Below, piece by piece: positions 1 to 5,611 of a DNA stretch of 5,611 bases. Origin of the DNA: Flammeovirgaceae bacterium (GTDB lineage: Bacteria; Bacteroidota; Bacteroidia; Cytophagales; MED-G16); the NCBI GenBank assembly GCA_002697405.1, contig NZVP01000011.1:6769-12379 (forward strand), written 5' to 3'. The notes beneath the pieces were generated by a model, which saw nothing but the letters and a program-made list of their open reading frames with translations, had not been told where the DNA came from and did no database searches. The translations under genes and the position numbers were made by a program. Within the stretch, counting starts at the first letter, position 1. Each line of letters opens with the position of its first letter.

Positions 1-276
1 AATAATGATAGAATATCAGTAATATCATATAATAAATTAACTGCTGAAATAGCTAAAGAAAAGAATGCAAGATATATTCTAAGGGGATTAAGAAATACTA
101 CAGATTTTGAATTTGAAAATTCAATTTCACAAATTAATAGAGATCTAAATGTAAATTTAGAAACAGTATTTTTAATTACATCCCCTGATTTAGCACCTAT
201 AAGTTCAACTATTATTAGAGATGTTATTAGCTACGGAGGAGATATAAACAAATACCTACCATATAAAATTGATTAA
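1..276 (+). CDS. coaD: Pantetheine-phosphate adenylyltransferase (CoaD), C-terminal part, 5' end outside window
   Basis: Frame 1 is open from the first base to a TAA at 274-276, giving 91 residues of a protein that starts upstream. The segment matches the C-terminal half of bacterial CoaD. It has RYILRGLRNTTDFEFE (compare the family's RGLR..DFEYE), an INRDLN helix, ETVFLITSPD, then the PISSTIIRD motif (family SSSxVRE), and it ends with GGDINKYLP (family GGDV..LVP). CoaD is the cytoplasmic enzyme that transfers AMP from ATP to 4'-phosphopantetheine, giving dephospho-CoA in the penultimate step of coenzyme A synthesis. The nucleotide-binding N-terminal TGxFDP..xGH motif must lie upstream and cannot be checked. 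The next gene starts 2 nt after the stop, so the two are very likely co-transcribed. No frame damage is visible. Confidence 0.93.
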   Translation, partial: NNDRISVISYNKLTAEIAKEKNARYILRGLRNTTDFEFENSISQINRDLNVNLETVFLITSPDLAPISSTIIRDVISYGGDINKYLPYKID

Positions 277-278
277 TT

Positions 279-2138
279 ATGTATAAAAATTTAAATGTTA
301 TTTTAATCATTTTAATAACAAGTTTAAGTTCATTTGCTCAAACAAATAAACCTATATTACATGGAAATCATTGGATTGCAATTACAGGAAAACCTTTAGG
401 TGCAACATCAGGAGCTATGATATTTAATAAAGGTGGTAATGCTGTTGATGCTGCTTGTGCAATGGTTGCTTCAACTGCTACTATGTGGGATGTGTTAGGT
501 TGGGGAGGTGAAACACAAGCTTTAATTTATCATCCTAAACTTAAAAAAGTAATAGGAATAAATGCTTTAGGGGTAGCACCAACCGGAGCTACACCTGAAT
601 TTTATAGAGAAAAAGGTTACTCAATACCTCCAAGGTACGGGCCTCTTGCTGCAGTGACACCTGGAACTCCAGCAGGAATAATGGTAATGTTAGCAGAATA
701 CGGTTCTATGAGTCTTGAAGAAATTTTAGAACCTGCCATGGAGATGGCAAAGGGATATCCCATAGAAGCACAAGCTGCTAACTCTATTGAAAGAAATAAA
801 GATGAAATTAAAAAATGGAAATACTCAAAAGATATTTTTTTAACGAATGAAGGCAAAGAAAGAGAGGCACCAAATGAAGGAGAAATATTTGTTCAAATGG
901 ATTTATATAATACCCTTAAAAAATTAGTTAAAACTGAAAGAGAAGCCTTATCAAATGGAAAAAATAGAAAAGAAGCAATATACGAGGCATATAGAAGATT
1001 TTATGAAGGAGATATTGCTGATGAAATTGCAAGATCCACTCAGGAGCAAGGAGGTCTTATTACTAAGGAAGATCTAAAAAACTATGAGGTGTATATTGAG
1101 AAACCACTTAAAACCACATATAAAGACATAGATGTATACAAATTAACTACTTGGGTTCAAAGCCCAGTTCTTCTCCAGTCTCTTAATATGGTTGAAAACT
1201 TAGATGTTAAATCAATGGGCTTTAATTCAACAAATTATATTCATAATCTTTATCAGGTAATGAATCTTTCTTTTGCTGATAGAGATTTTTATTACGGAGA
1301 TCCTTATTTTGAACCAAAAGAACCAATTCAAGGACTATTATCTAAAGAGTATGCTAAAGAAAGATTAAAACTCATTTCTGATAAAAATAATAAAGAAATC
1401 AAACCAGGAAACCCTTATAATTTTCAAAAAGGAGAAAACCCTTTCCTAAATTATATTGATGCCTGGGAGACAGATAATAATTTAGATAAAATAAAGTCTG
1501 CATTTGATTTAAATCATAATATGAGTGCAAACTATGATTTTGAAGAATCATTCATGGCTGGTACAACTACAGTACAGGCAGCAGACACATCAGGGTGGAT
1601 TGTTTCTATAACTCCAAGTGGTGGATGGATTCCAGCAGTTATTGCAGGAAACACAGGAATAGGTTTAAGCCAGAGAATGCAAAGCTTTGTATTAGACCCT
1701 AAAGATGGTCCATATAATGTTTTAGAGCCAGGGAAAAGACCTAGAGCTACACTAACTCCAACAATTGCTCTCAAGAATAATGAACCTTATCTTTCTTTTG
1801 CAGTTCAAGGTGGAGATTCGCAAGACCAAAACCTTTTACAATTTTTCCTTAATATGGTTGAATTTGACATGAATGTTCAAGAGGCATGTGAAGCTCCAAA
1901 TATTAATAGTTTTCAAATGAGATCTTCTTTTGGATACCATGAAAACAGACCAGGTGATTTATTACTTCACGAATCAACTCCAAATTTTATAAAAAAAGAA
2001 TTAAGAAAAAAAGGATATAAACTACAATTTAGACCTAAAACGTCAGGTCCAATAAATGCTATCTTTTTTGATAATATAAATAAAACGTTTCAAGGTGGTT
2101 CAAGTGATTTTGGAGAAGATTATGGTATAGCTTGGTAG
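279..2138 (+). CDS. Exported gamma-glutamyltransferase superfamily protein with a divergent substrate site
   Basis: This 619-residue protein belongs to the GGT family of Ntn-hydrolases, which cleave themselves before a threonine that becomes the nucleophile. Residues 1-20 form a signal peptide (K3, hydrophobic core, SFA|Q cleavage), so it acts in the periplasm or outside. The family landmark GGNAVDAA is at 52-59. The processing site is G428|T429-T430-T431, which would give a small subunit of 191 residues, the usual GGT size. The oxyanion-type glycines are kept at G511-G512 (VQGGDSQ). Aligned by eye with E. coli GGT, the gamma-glutamyl-binding residues are changed: R114 to L97, N411 to G449, Q430 to R466, D433 to S469, and S462-S463 to A490-T491. 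It may therefore be an amidase, acylase or peptidase on another substrate rather than a glutathione hydrolase. The start is the only upstream ATG, 2 nt after coaD, with no Shine-Dalgarno sequence. Family assignment is firm; substrate is unknown. Confidence 0.9.
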   Translation: MYKNLNVILIILITSLSSFAQTNKPILHGNHWIAITGKPLGATSGAMIFNKGGNAVDAACAMVASTATMWDVLGWGGETQALIYHPKLKKVIGINALGVAPTGATPEFYREKGYSIPPRYGPLAAVTPGTPAGIMVMLAEYGSMSLEEILEPAMEMAKGYPIEAQAANSIERNKDEIKKWKYSKDIFLTNEGKEREAPNEGEIFVQMDLYNTLKKLVKTEREALSNGKNRKEAIYEAYRRFYEGDIADEIARSTQEQGGLITKEDLKNYEVYIEKPLKTTYKDIDVYKLTTWVQSPVLLQSLNMVENLDVKSMGFNSTNYIHNLYQVMNLSFADRDFYYGDPYFEPKEPIQGLLSKEYAKERLKLISDKNNKEIKPGNPYNFQKGENPFLNYIDAWETDNNLDKIKSAFDLNHNMSANYDFEESFMAGTTTVQAADTSGWIVSITPSGGWIPAVIAGNTGIGLSQRMQSFVLDPKDGPYNVLEPGKRPRATLTPTIALKNNEPYLSFAVQGGDSQDQNLLQFFLNMVEFDMNVQEACEAPNINSFQMRSSFGYHENRPGDLLLHESTPNFIKKELRKKGYKLQFRPKTSGPINAIFFDNINKTFQGGSSDFGEDYGIAW

Positions 2139-2162
2139 CTTTTGACCTTTACAATTATAAAC

Positions 2163-2867
2163 TTAATAAATGAACTTTTTTAGTTGTTCTTCTACAGAAG
2201 ACTTTTCTATAAAACCTACATGTGACCATAGTAGGTTTTTATCTTTATATATCTGTAGAACTGGAAGGCCATAAACTTCAAGACTTCTAACTAACGGTAA
2301 ATTTTCATCATAATCTATCCTTACTAATTTCATGTTTTGAGAATACTCTATAGATAATTCATCCAGATAAGGTTCCATAATTTTACAAGGCGCACACCAA
2401 TTAGCATAATAGTCTACCAGAACAATTTTATCCGTTTCAATTAAATCATTAAAATCTTCTACATTTAATGAATTATCATAATTGTTATTCAATATTGCTT
2501 CAGGAAATTTACTTTTTCTCCATTCTAGAATACCACCATTTAGTTCGTATACATTTTTAAAACCTAAAGACTTAATTTTTTCATTTGCTTGCGAACTTCT
2601 TCCACCACTCAGACAATATACAAATACAGGAAGATCCGTATTGAAAATATTTATGTTTTCGTCAAAGTTTTTATCAAACCAATTTATATTTAAAGCGTTT
2701 CTTAAATGACCCTTATTAAACTCTTCAGGAGTTCTAACATCAATAATTATAGCAGATTTATCATTTTTTATCATTTGATTAAAATCACTTGCTGAAATAA
2801 GATTTGATTTATCAATATTGCAAGAAGGTAAAATGAATATGAGCAAAAAGTATAAATATCTATTCAT
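2163..2867 (-). CDS. Rhodanese-thioredoxin fusion lipoprotein
   Basis: This 234-residue protein has two redox/sulfur domains behind a lipoprotein signal. The hydrophobic start ends in a lipobox-like LPSC with C16 as the likely lipidated cysteine; proline at -2 is slightly unusual. Residues about 24-122 are a rhodanese domain, with IIDVRTPEEF (41-50), GHLRNALNI, and the active loop YCLSGGRSS with C85. Residues about 134-234 are a thioredoxin domain with WCAPC (C158, C161) and a cis-proline at P202 (YGLPVLQIYKDK). Rhodaneses carry sulfur as a cysteine persulfide and thioredoxins reduce disulfides or persulfides, so the fusion may unload or reduce sulfur held on C85 in the periplasm. That role is inferred. 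No obvious surface-export motif (K-D/E-E type) follows C16, which favours a periplasm-facing anchor. It starts 6 nt after the DUF1080 gene, has no Shine-Dalgarno sequence, and is the last gene of the minus-strand block. Confidence 0.9.
   Translation of the reverse strand: MNRYLYFLLIFILPSCNIDKSNLISASDFNQMIKNDKSAIIIDVRTPEEFNKGHLRNALNINWFDKNFDENINIFNTDLPVFVYCLSGGRSSQANEKIKSLGFKNVYELNGGILEWRKSKFPEAILNNNYDNSLNVEDFNDLIETDKIVLVDYYANWCAPCKIMEPYLDELSIEYSQNMKLVRIDYDENLPLVRSLEVYGLPVLQIYKDKNLLWSHVGFIEKSSVEEQLKKFIY
2211..2246 (+). terminator. Candidate intrinsic terminator of the coaD-GGT unit, inside the opposing gene
   Basis: A perfect 9-bp inverted repeat, AAAACCTAC at 2211-2219 and GTAGGTTTT at 2231-2239, encloses an 11-nt loop. 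On the plus strand it runs into a T-rich stretch (TTTTTATCTTT, 2236-2246), as in a weak to moderate intrinsic terminator. It lies 72 nt after the GGT-family stop codon and within the 3' part of the convergent rhodanese-thioredoxin gene, where it encodes the segment around LLWSHVGF. The stem has only three G-C pairs, so strength is uncertain, and chance in AT-rich DNA is possible. Confidence 0.45.
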
Positions 2868-2873
2868 TTTAAA

Positions 2874-3623
2874 TTAATTTAATTCTTTAATTTTTATTTC
2901 TCTAAATTCAACAGGATGACCTTCTGACTGAAGAGAAATATATCCATCAAACAAACTTTCTCCAATTCTATTTAAATAATTTTCTGGAATTTCATTACCA
3001 CCTACTCTAATATTTGTATATGTTAACACAGTATCTTTTTCAACTATATGATGAATAAGTGAGTCTGAATAAACAATTACTTCAACATTAACCCAATCAT
3101 CTTGATTATATGTCAATGAATTAGAATTCACACAATGGTATTTAGCTTTTTCTCCATTAATATCAACATCAGTACCTGGTGTACAAATATTTGCTGTTGA
3201 CCTATCTCCTTTATTTAGCCCTCCTAAAAGTTGCATTTCAGCACTCACTGGAAACTCTTGATCTATTAACATAGTTTTTGGATCTTGACAATGAAGCATT
3301 ATACCACTATTTTTTATCGACCATCCCGGAGCACCTTTTAGATGCTCTCCACTAAATTTATATTCTAGACTTAAATGATAATTTTGAAACTTCTTTTTAG
3401 TATAAAAAATATGACCGAATTTATCTTCAAATGATTCGTAGTTTTCGTACGAAACTTTAATGGAGCTATCTTCTACTTTAAATGTCTTTTTATAATTATC
3501 CCCAAGTTTGTGATTTCTAATCTTTATTTCCCAATTATCTAAATTCTTTCCATTGAAAATATATACCCAATCATTATTTATATTAAGATTAAAAAAATTA
3601 AGTAAATAAAATAAATAAAGCAT
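2874..3623 (-). CDS. DUF1080 / 3-keto-disaccharide hydrolase-like protein (PF06439 fold)
   Basis: This 249-residue protein covers the full DUF1080 domain, a concanavalin/LamG-like beta-sandwich. Visible landmarks are the opening WVYIFNGKNLDNWEI (19-33), NSGIMLHCQ (106-113), EMQLLGG (129-135), TPGTDV, and the closing GYISLQSEGHPVEFREI (228-243). Some family members hydrolyse 3-keto-glycosides during sugar breakdown; many are uncharacterised, so the reaction here is only a family-level guess. The first 16 residues are hydrophobic but lack a basic n-region and a clear cleavage site. They may be a poor signal peptide or a membrane anchor. The 5' limit is fixed because an in-frame TAA, the stop of the ExbB-like gene, directly precedes this ATG. 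No Shine-Dalgarno sequence is present, so translation probably depends on reinitiation by ribosomes finishing the upstream gene. The rhodanese-thioredoxin gene follows after 6 nt. Confidence 0.85.
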   Translation of the reverse strand: MLYLFYLLNFFNLNINNDWVYIFNGKNLDNWEIKIRNHKLGDNYKKTFKVEDSSIKVSYENYESFEDKFGHIFYTKKKFQNYHLSLEYKFSGEHLKGAPGWSIKNSGIMLHCQDPKTMLIDQEFPVSAEMQLLGGLNKGDRSTANICTPGTDVDINGEKAKYHCVNSNSLTYNQDDWVNVEVIVYSDSLIHHIVEKDTVLTYTNIRVGGNEIPENYLNRIGESLFDGYISLQSEGHPVEFREIKIKELN

Positions 3624-3641
3624 TTATCTAAATAAATAAAG
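3609..3641. repeat. 12-bp direct repeat flanking a same-frame stop/start junction
   Basis: AAATAAATAAAG occurs at 3609-3620 and again at 3630-3641, 21 nt apart. On the minus strand both copies read LYLF in the same frame: one ends the ExbB-like protein (LLYLFR-stop) and the other begins the DUF1080 protein (MLYLFY). The offset is exactly seven codons. A short tandem duplication or slippage is possible, but low sequence complexity could also produce it by chance. Confidence 0.5.
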
Positions 3642-3923
3642 TAATCTTGATAATAAATAAACTAGAAGGCCATAAAGAGTACAAATTAAAGCGACCCTCA
3701 TTCCACCAGCTAATATAGCAGGAGATACGTCTCCTACCTGCTGAATGAAATCAAAAGCAGAATACAACCCTATAAATGAGCCTAATATTCCAGATCCTAA
3801 ACCTAAATTACCATATGTTTTAAGTTTATCACTATGAGTGTAAAAAGATACTCCGGTCATTATTAAAAAAAATGAGATTATTGACATAAAAAGAACACCT
3901 CCCTCGTAAAATAGATTTATCAT
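3624..3923 (-). CDS. Miniature MotA/TolQ/ExbB-like membrane protein
   Basis: This 99-residue protein has three predicted membrane segments (about 10-28, 40-60, 72-96). The second half resembles the pore region of ExbB/TolQ: GILGSFIG (45-52), GDVSPAILAGG (64-74), then VALICTLYGLL (77-87). ExbB-type proteins use proton flow to energise outer-membrane transport or envelope maintenance. Compared by eye with E. coli ExbB, T148 corresponds to S49 and T181 to T82, but the TM3 glutamate E176 is V77. The large cytoplasmic domain between TM1 and TM2 is reduced to about a dozen residues (H30, K33, K35). Charges suggest the usual out-to-in, in-to-out, out-to-in topology. No ExbD/TolR partner is in view. 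It follows the permease gene by a 33-nt AT-rich gap with no hairpin or evident promoter, and its TAA abuts the DUF1080 ATG. The start could instead be M13 (3887), which has a strong Shine-Dalgarno sequence; I keep M1 because the YEGG..FM stretch resembles the N-terminus I recall for relatives. Confidence 0.75.
   Translation of the reverse strand: MINLFYEGGVLFMSIISFFLIMTGVSFYTHSDKLKTYGNLGLGSGILGSFIGLYSAFDFIQQVGDVSPAILAGGMRVALICTLYGLLVYLLSRLLYLFR
3896..3905 (-). promoter_or_regulatory. Strong Shine-Dalgarno-like sequence inside the ExbB-like gene
   Basis: Read on the minus strand this is GAGGGAGGTG, matching seven bases of the ideal AAGGAGGTG. It ends 8 nt before an in-frame ATG at 3887-3885 (M13). 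It could set an alternative start giving an 87-residue protein that begins at the first membrane segment. It also encodes E7-G8-G9-V10, so protein conservation alone might explain it. Confidence 0.4.
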
Positions 3924-3956
3924 AATTAATAATTTATATAATAATAAATAAAGTTA

Positions 3957-5276
3957 TTAATAATTTTTCATTACGAACCACTTCCATAAAAGCTTATAAG
4001 TAATTTTAGAACCTGAAGTGAGAATACCTACCCTATAAATTCTTCCAGCAAACCATAAAGCAAAAATTACAAAAAGTATAAGTAAAAAGATGGATAGTAA
4101 TAGTTGCCAATCTGGAACACCGAAAGGTAGTCGAGCCATCATTAAAATAGGAGAAGTAAAAGGAAATAAACTTAAAAATAATGAAGCATTACTTTCTGGG
4201 TTTTCTAATATTACACCCATAAACATCAAACTAGCTATTATTGGAAGAGAAATTGGTAGGGTAAATTGATTTGCATCTTGTAAATTATCTACAGCAGAAC
4301 CTATTGCCGCAAAAAATGCTCCGTATAGAAAAAATCCACCAGTAAAATAAATTAAGAAAACAATAACAGTTTTGTAAATATCTATAGAAGCAAACATTTC
4401 ATAAAATCCTGCTACCATCTCTTTTGATTGATCTATTTCTTCCTGTGAATTAATAATTTGAGAAGTATTAGCTGTATCTATACCAAAATAAAGAGAGGTT
4501 AGTGTTGAAATAGAGAATAAAAGAACTATCCATATTGAAATTTGAGTGAAAGCGACAGCCCCTACACCAAGGACTTTTCCCATCATTAATTGTATAGGTT
4601 TAACAGAGGAAACTATTACCTCTACAACTTTACTTGTTTTCTCATCTAATACACTTTGAAGAATGAAGCTTCCATATATAAAAACAAACATATAAATAAG
4701 AAAACCATTGAAATATCCAAGCCCAAAAGCTAAACTAGAACTAGATTTACTCACACCAAGTTCACCGCTATCTGAAACTACAGTTTCTTCTACACTATAA
4801 GTATCCATTGATATACTAGTTCTAAGTTTATCAAGGGAAGACTTATCAAGCTGTAATTCATTTATTTTTCTGTTTCTTATTCTCTCCTCAAAAATTCTTT
4901 CTATATCTCCAACAAAGTCACTACTTGGAACATTTTTTGAGTAAAAATTTATAGAACTTGGATCATAGATATCCATTTTAGGAATAATTAATGCACCATA
5001 AATTTCACCATCAAGAATAGAAGTTTGGAGAGAGTTTATATCAAGATTACTTTTATATAATAAATTATCACCAATTGAAATAGAGTCATTTATTAAATTA
5101 GCATTATCAATTACTGCAATTTTTCTTATTTCTTGGTCATCTGAATCAATCAATAAAATTGTAATAAAAATAAAAAATGGAAAGATCATTGGGGTTAAAA
5201 GAGTTGATAATATAAACGACTTCTTTTTTACTCTCTGTAAATACTCTCTTTCAAATATTATCCAAACTTTATTCAT
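3957..5276 (-). CDS. ABC-2 type transporter permease, NatB/YhaP-like
   Basis: This 439-residue membrane protein is the permease partner of the overlapping ATPase gene. It begins with the typical cytoplasmic helix (WIIFEREYLQRVKKKSF) and a first membrane segment at about 20-43. A large extracytoplasmic domain (about 44-186) follows, then a cluster of membrane segments at about 187-208, 235-265, 300-325, 341-357, 365-385 and 390-412. The hallmark DEKTSKVVEVIVSSVKP (211-227) sits just after the second membrane segment, as in NatB/YhaP-type exporters (ABC2_membrane_3 family). Bacillus NatAB exports sodium, but relatives are linked to many substrates, including peptides and drugs, so the cargo here cannot be named. 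The start overlaps the ATPase stop by 8 nt (ATGAATAA) and has a strong Shine-Dalgarno sequence, which supports tightly coupled, stoichiometric production. Length and frame look normal. Confidence 0.92.
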   Translation of the reverse strand: MNKVWIIFEREYLQRVKKKSFILSTLLTPMIFPFFIFITILLIDSDDQEIRKIAVIDNANLINDSISIGDNLLYKSNLDINSLQTSILDGEIYGALIIPKMDIYDPSSINFYSKNVPSSDFVGDIERIFEERIRNRKINELQLDKSSLDKLRTSISMDTYSVEETVVSDSGELGVSKSSSSLAFGLGYFNGFLIYMFVFIYGSFILQSVLDEKTSKVVEVIVSSVKPIQLMMGKVLGVGAVAFTQISIWIVLLFSISTLTSLYFGIDTANTSQIINSQEEIDQSKEMVAGFYEMFASIDIYKTVIVFLIYFTGGFFLYGAFFAAIGSAVDNLQDANQFTLPISLPIIASLMFMGVILENPESNASLFLSLFPFTSPILMMARLPFGVPDWQLLLSIFLLILFVIFALWFAGRIYRVGILTSGSKITYKLLWKWFVMKNY

Positions 5277-5611
5277 CAGATCCTCCTTCCTTTACTTTCA
5301 TTATAAAAATATCATTCATACTAGGAATTTTCTCTTTAAATGATATCACTTTTGATTGATCAGATATAGATTTAAATAGTTGTTTATAAGTTTTACTATC
5401 ACTTAAACTAACCTCAGAATCAAAAATACCATCAGAAATTTCTTCAGATTTAATTATTGAAAAACATGGATCTTTCTTGAGTTTTTTATCATGAGTTATT
5501 AAATAGTTATCCGATTTATATTTCATTTTAATTTTTTCAGTATCACCATCAAGTATTTTTTTTGAGTTATTTATCATAGCTAAATGATCACATAATTCAT
5601 CAACTGATTCC
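5269..5611 (-). CDS. ABC transporter ATP-binding protein, C-terminal part, 5' end outside window
   Basis: The frame is open to the window edge. The 11 residues before the ATG at 5577 read ESVDELCDHLA and continue into MINNSKKILDGDTEKIK. This matches the region just after the ABC switch histidine (family TH.MEEAE.LCDRIA.I..G....G....I). The ATG at 5577 is therefore internal, and 113 residues of a longer protein are visible. Walker A, the signature motif, Walker B and the switch histidine all lie beyond the window. The C-terminal part from about residue 30 is the variable extension common in NatA/YhaQ-type ATPases (DUF4162-like) and ends with IPSMNDIFIMKV, close to the family PS(L)(N/E)(D/E)IFI. 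It would drive the overlapping ABC-2 permease by ATP hydrolysis at the inner membrane. The last codons (KEGGSDE) double as the permease ribosome binding site. Confidence 0.88.
   Translation of the reverse strand, partial: ESVDELCDHLAMINNSKKILDGDTEKIKMKYKSDNYLITHDKKLKKDPCFSIIKSEEISDGIFDSEVSLSDSKTYKQLFKSISDQSKVISFKEKIPSMNDIFIMKVKEGGSDE
5281..5288 (-). promoter_or_regulatory. Shine-Dalgarno sequence for the ABC permease
   Basis: On the minus strand AAGGAGGA ends 5 nt before the permease ATG (5276-5274 when the A of AAGGAGGA's end at 5281 is counted as spacer). It lies inside the end of the ATPase gene, where it encodes part of KEGGSDE. The GGT-family, DUF1080 and rhodanese-thioredoxin starts have AT-rich leaders without such a match, so this one stands out and supports the chosen permease start. 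Confidence 0.7.

Noticed and set aside
617..856. Minus-strand open frame of 79 codons within the GGT-family gene
   Set aside because: It is fully inside a well-supported gene on the other strand and shows no recognisable protein features.
1532..1774. Minus-strand open frame of 80 codons opposite the GGT catalytic region
   Set aside because: It is a shadow of the conserved GGT small-subunit coding sequence, with no domain or start signal of its own.
2129..2145. Hairpin AGCT-TGGT-AGCT followed by TTT at the GGT-family stop codon, as a terminator
   Set aside because: The stem has only 4 bp and overlaps the stop codon; it is too weak compared with the 9-bp stem at 2211-2239.
2482..2709. Plus-strand open frame of 75 codons opposite the rhodanese domain
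   Set aside because: It overlaps an intact two-domain gene and its translation resembles no family; it is a shadow frame.
3924..3956. A promoter or regulatory element in the 33-nt gap before the ExbB-like gene
   Set aside because: The gap is almost only A and T with no inverted repeat and no convincing TTTG / TAnnTTTG Bacteroidota promoter match.
5269..5577. A separate 102-residue gene starting at the ATG at 5577
   Set aside because: The frame stays open to the window edge, and the residues before this ATG continue the ABC ATPase motif, so the ATG is an internal methionine.

Overview
The window is very AT-rich and its coding regions are densely packed. The genes point to a Bacteroidota bacterium, most likely a small-genome, Flavobacteriia-like lineage. 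Signs of this are AT-rich translation starts mostly without Shine-Dalgarno sequences, a signal peptide ending in SFA|Q, a rhodanese-thioredoxin lipoprotein, a DUF1080 (3-keto-disaccharide hydrolase-like) protein and a miniature ExbB-like membrane protein. The lineage is inferred from these features; no rRNA or other marker gene was seen.

Plus strand, 1-2138: the 3' end of coaD (pantetheine-phosphate adenylyltransferase, coenzyme A synthesis) is followed after 2 nt by an intact exported member of the gamma-glutamyltransferase (Ntn-hydrolase) superfamily. The latter keeps the autoprocessing threonine and the oxyanion glycines. By eye it has lost most of the residues that bind the gamma-glutamyl group in classical GGT, so its substrate is uncertain.

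Minus strand, 5611-2163 in transcription order: the C-terminal end of a NatA-type ABC ATPase, its overlapping NatB/YhaP-type ABC-2 permease, a 99-residue ExbB/TolQ/MotA-like membrane protein, a DUF1080 protein and a rhodanese-thioredoxin lipoprotein. Junctions are -8, 33, 0 and 6 nt, so all five are probably one transcription unit whose promoter lies outside the window. The ABC pair forms one export machine. The other three have no obvious shared pathway with it, although the last two are probably envelope or secreted proteins.

The two blocks converge with only 24 nt between stop codons (2139-2162). The best terminator candidate for the plus block is a perfect 9-bp hairpin followed by a T-rich run, and it lies inside the coding sequence of the opposing rhodanese-thioredoxin gene. 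No stretch over 300 nt lacks a gene. I saw no RNA genes, mobile elements, CRISPR arrays or clear new system. The most worthwhile oddities are the altered GGT substrate site, the minimal ExbB-like protein, the same-frame stop/start junction flanked by a 12-bp repeat at 3609-3641, and the two strong Shine-Dalgarno sequences in a stretch where the other visible starts lack one.
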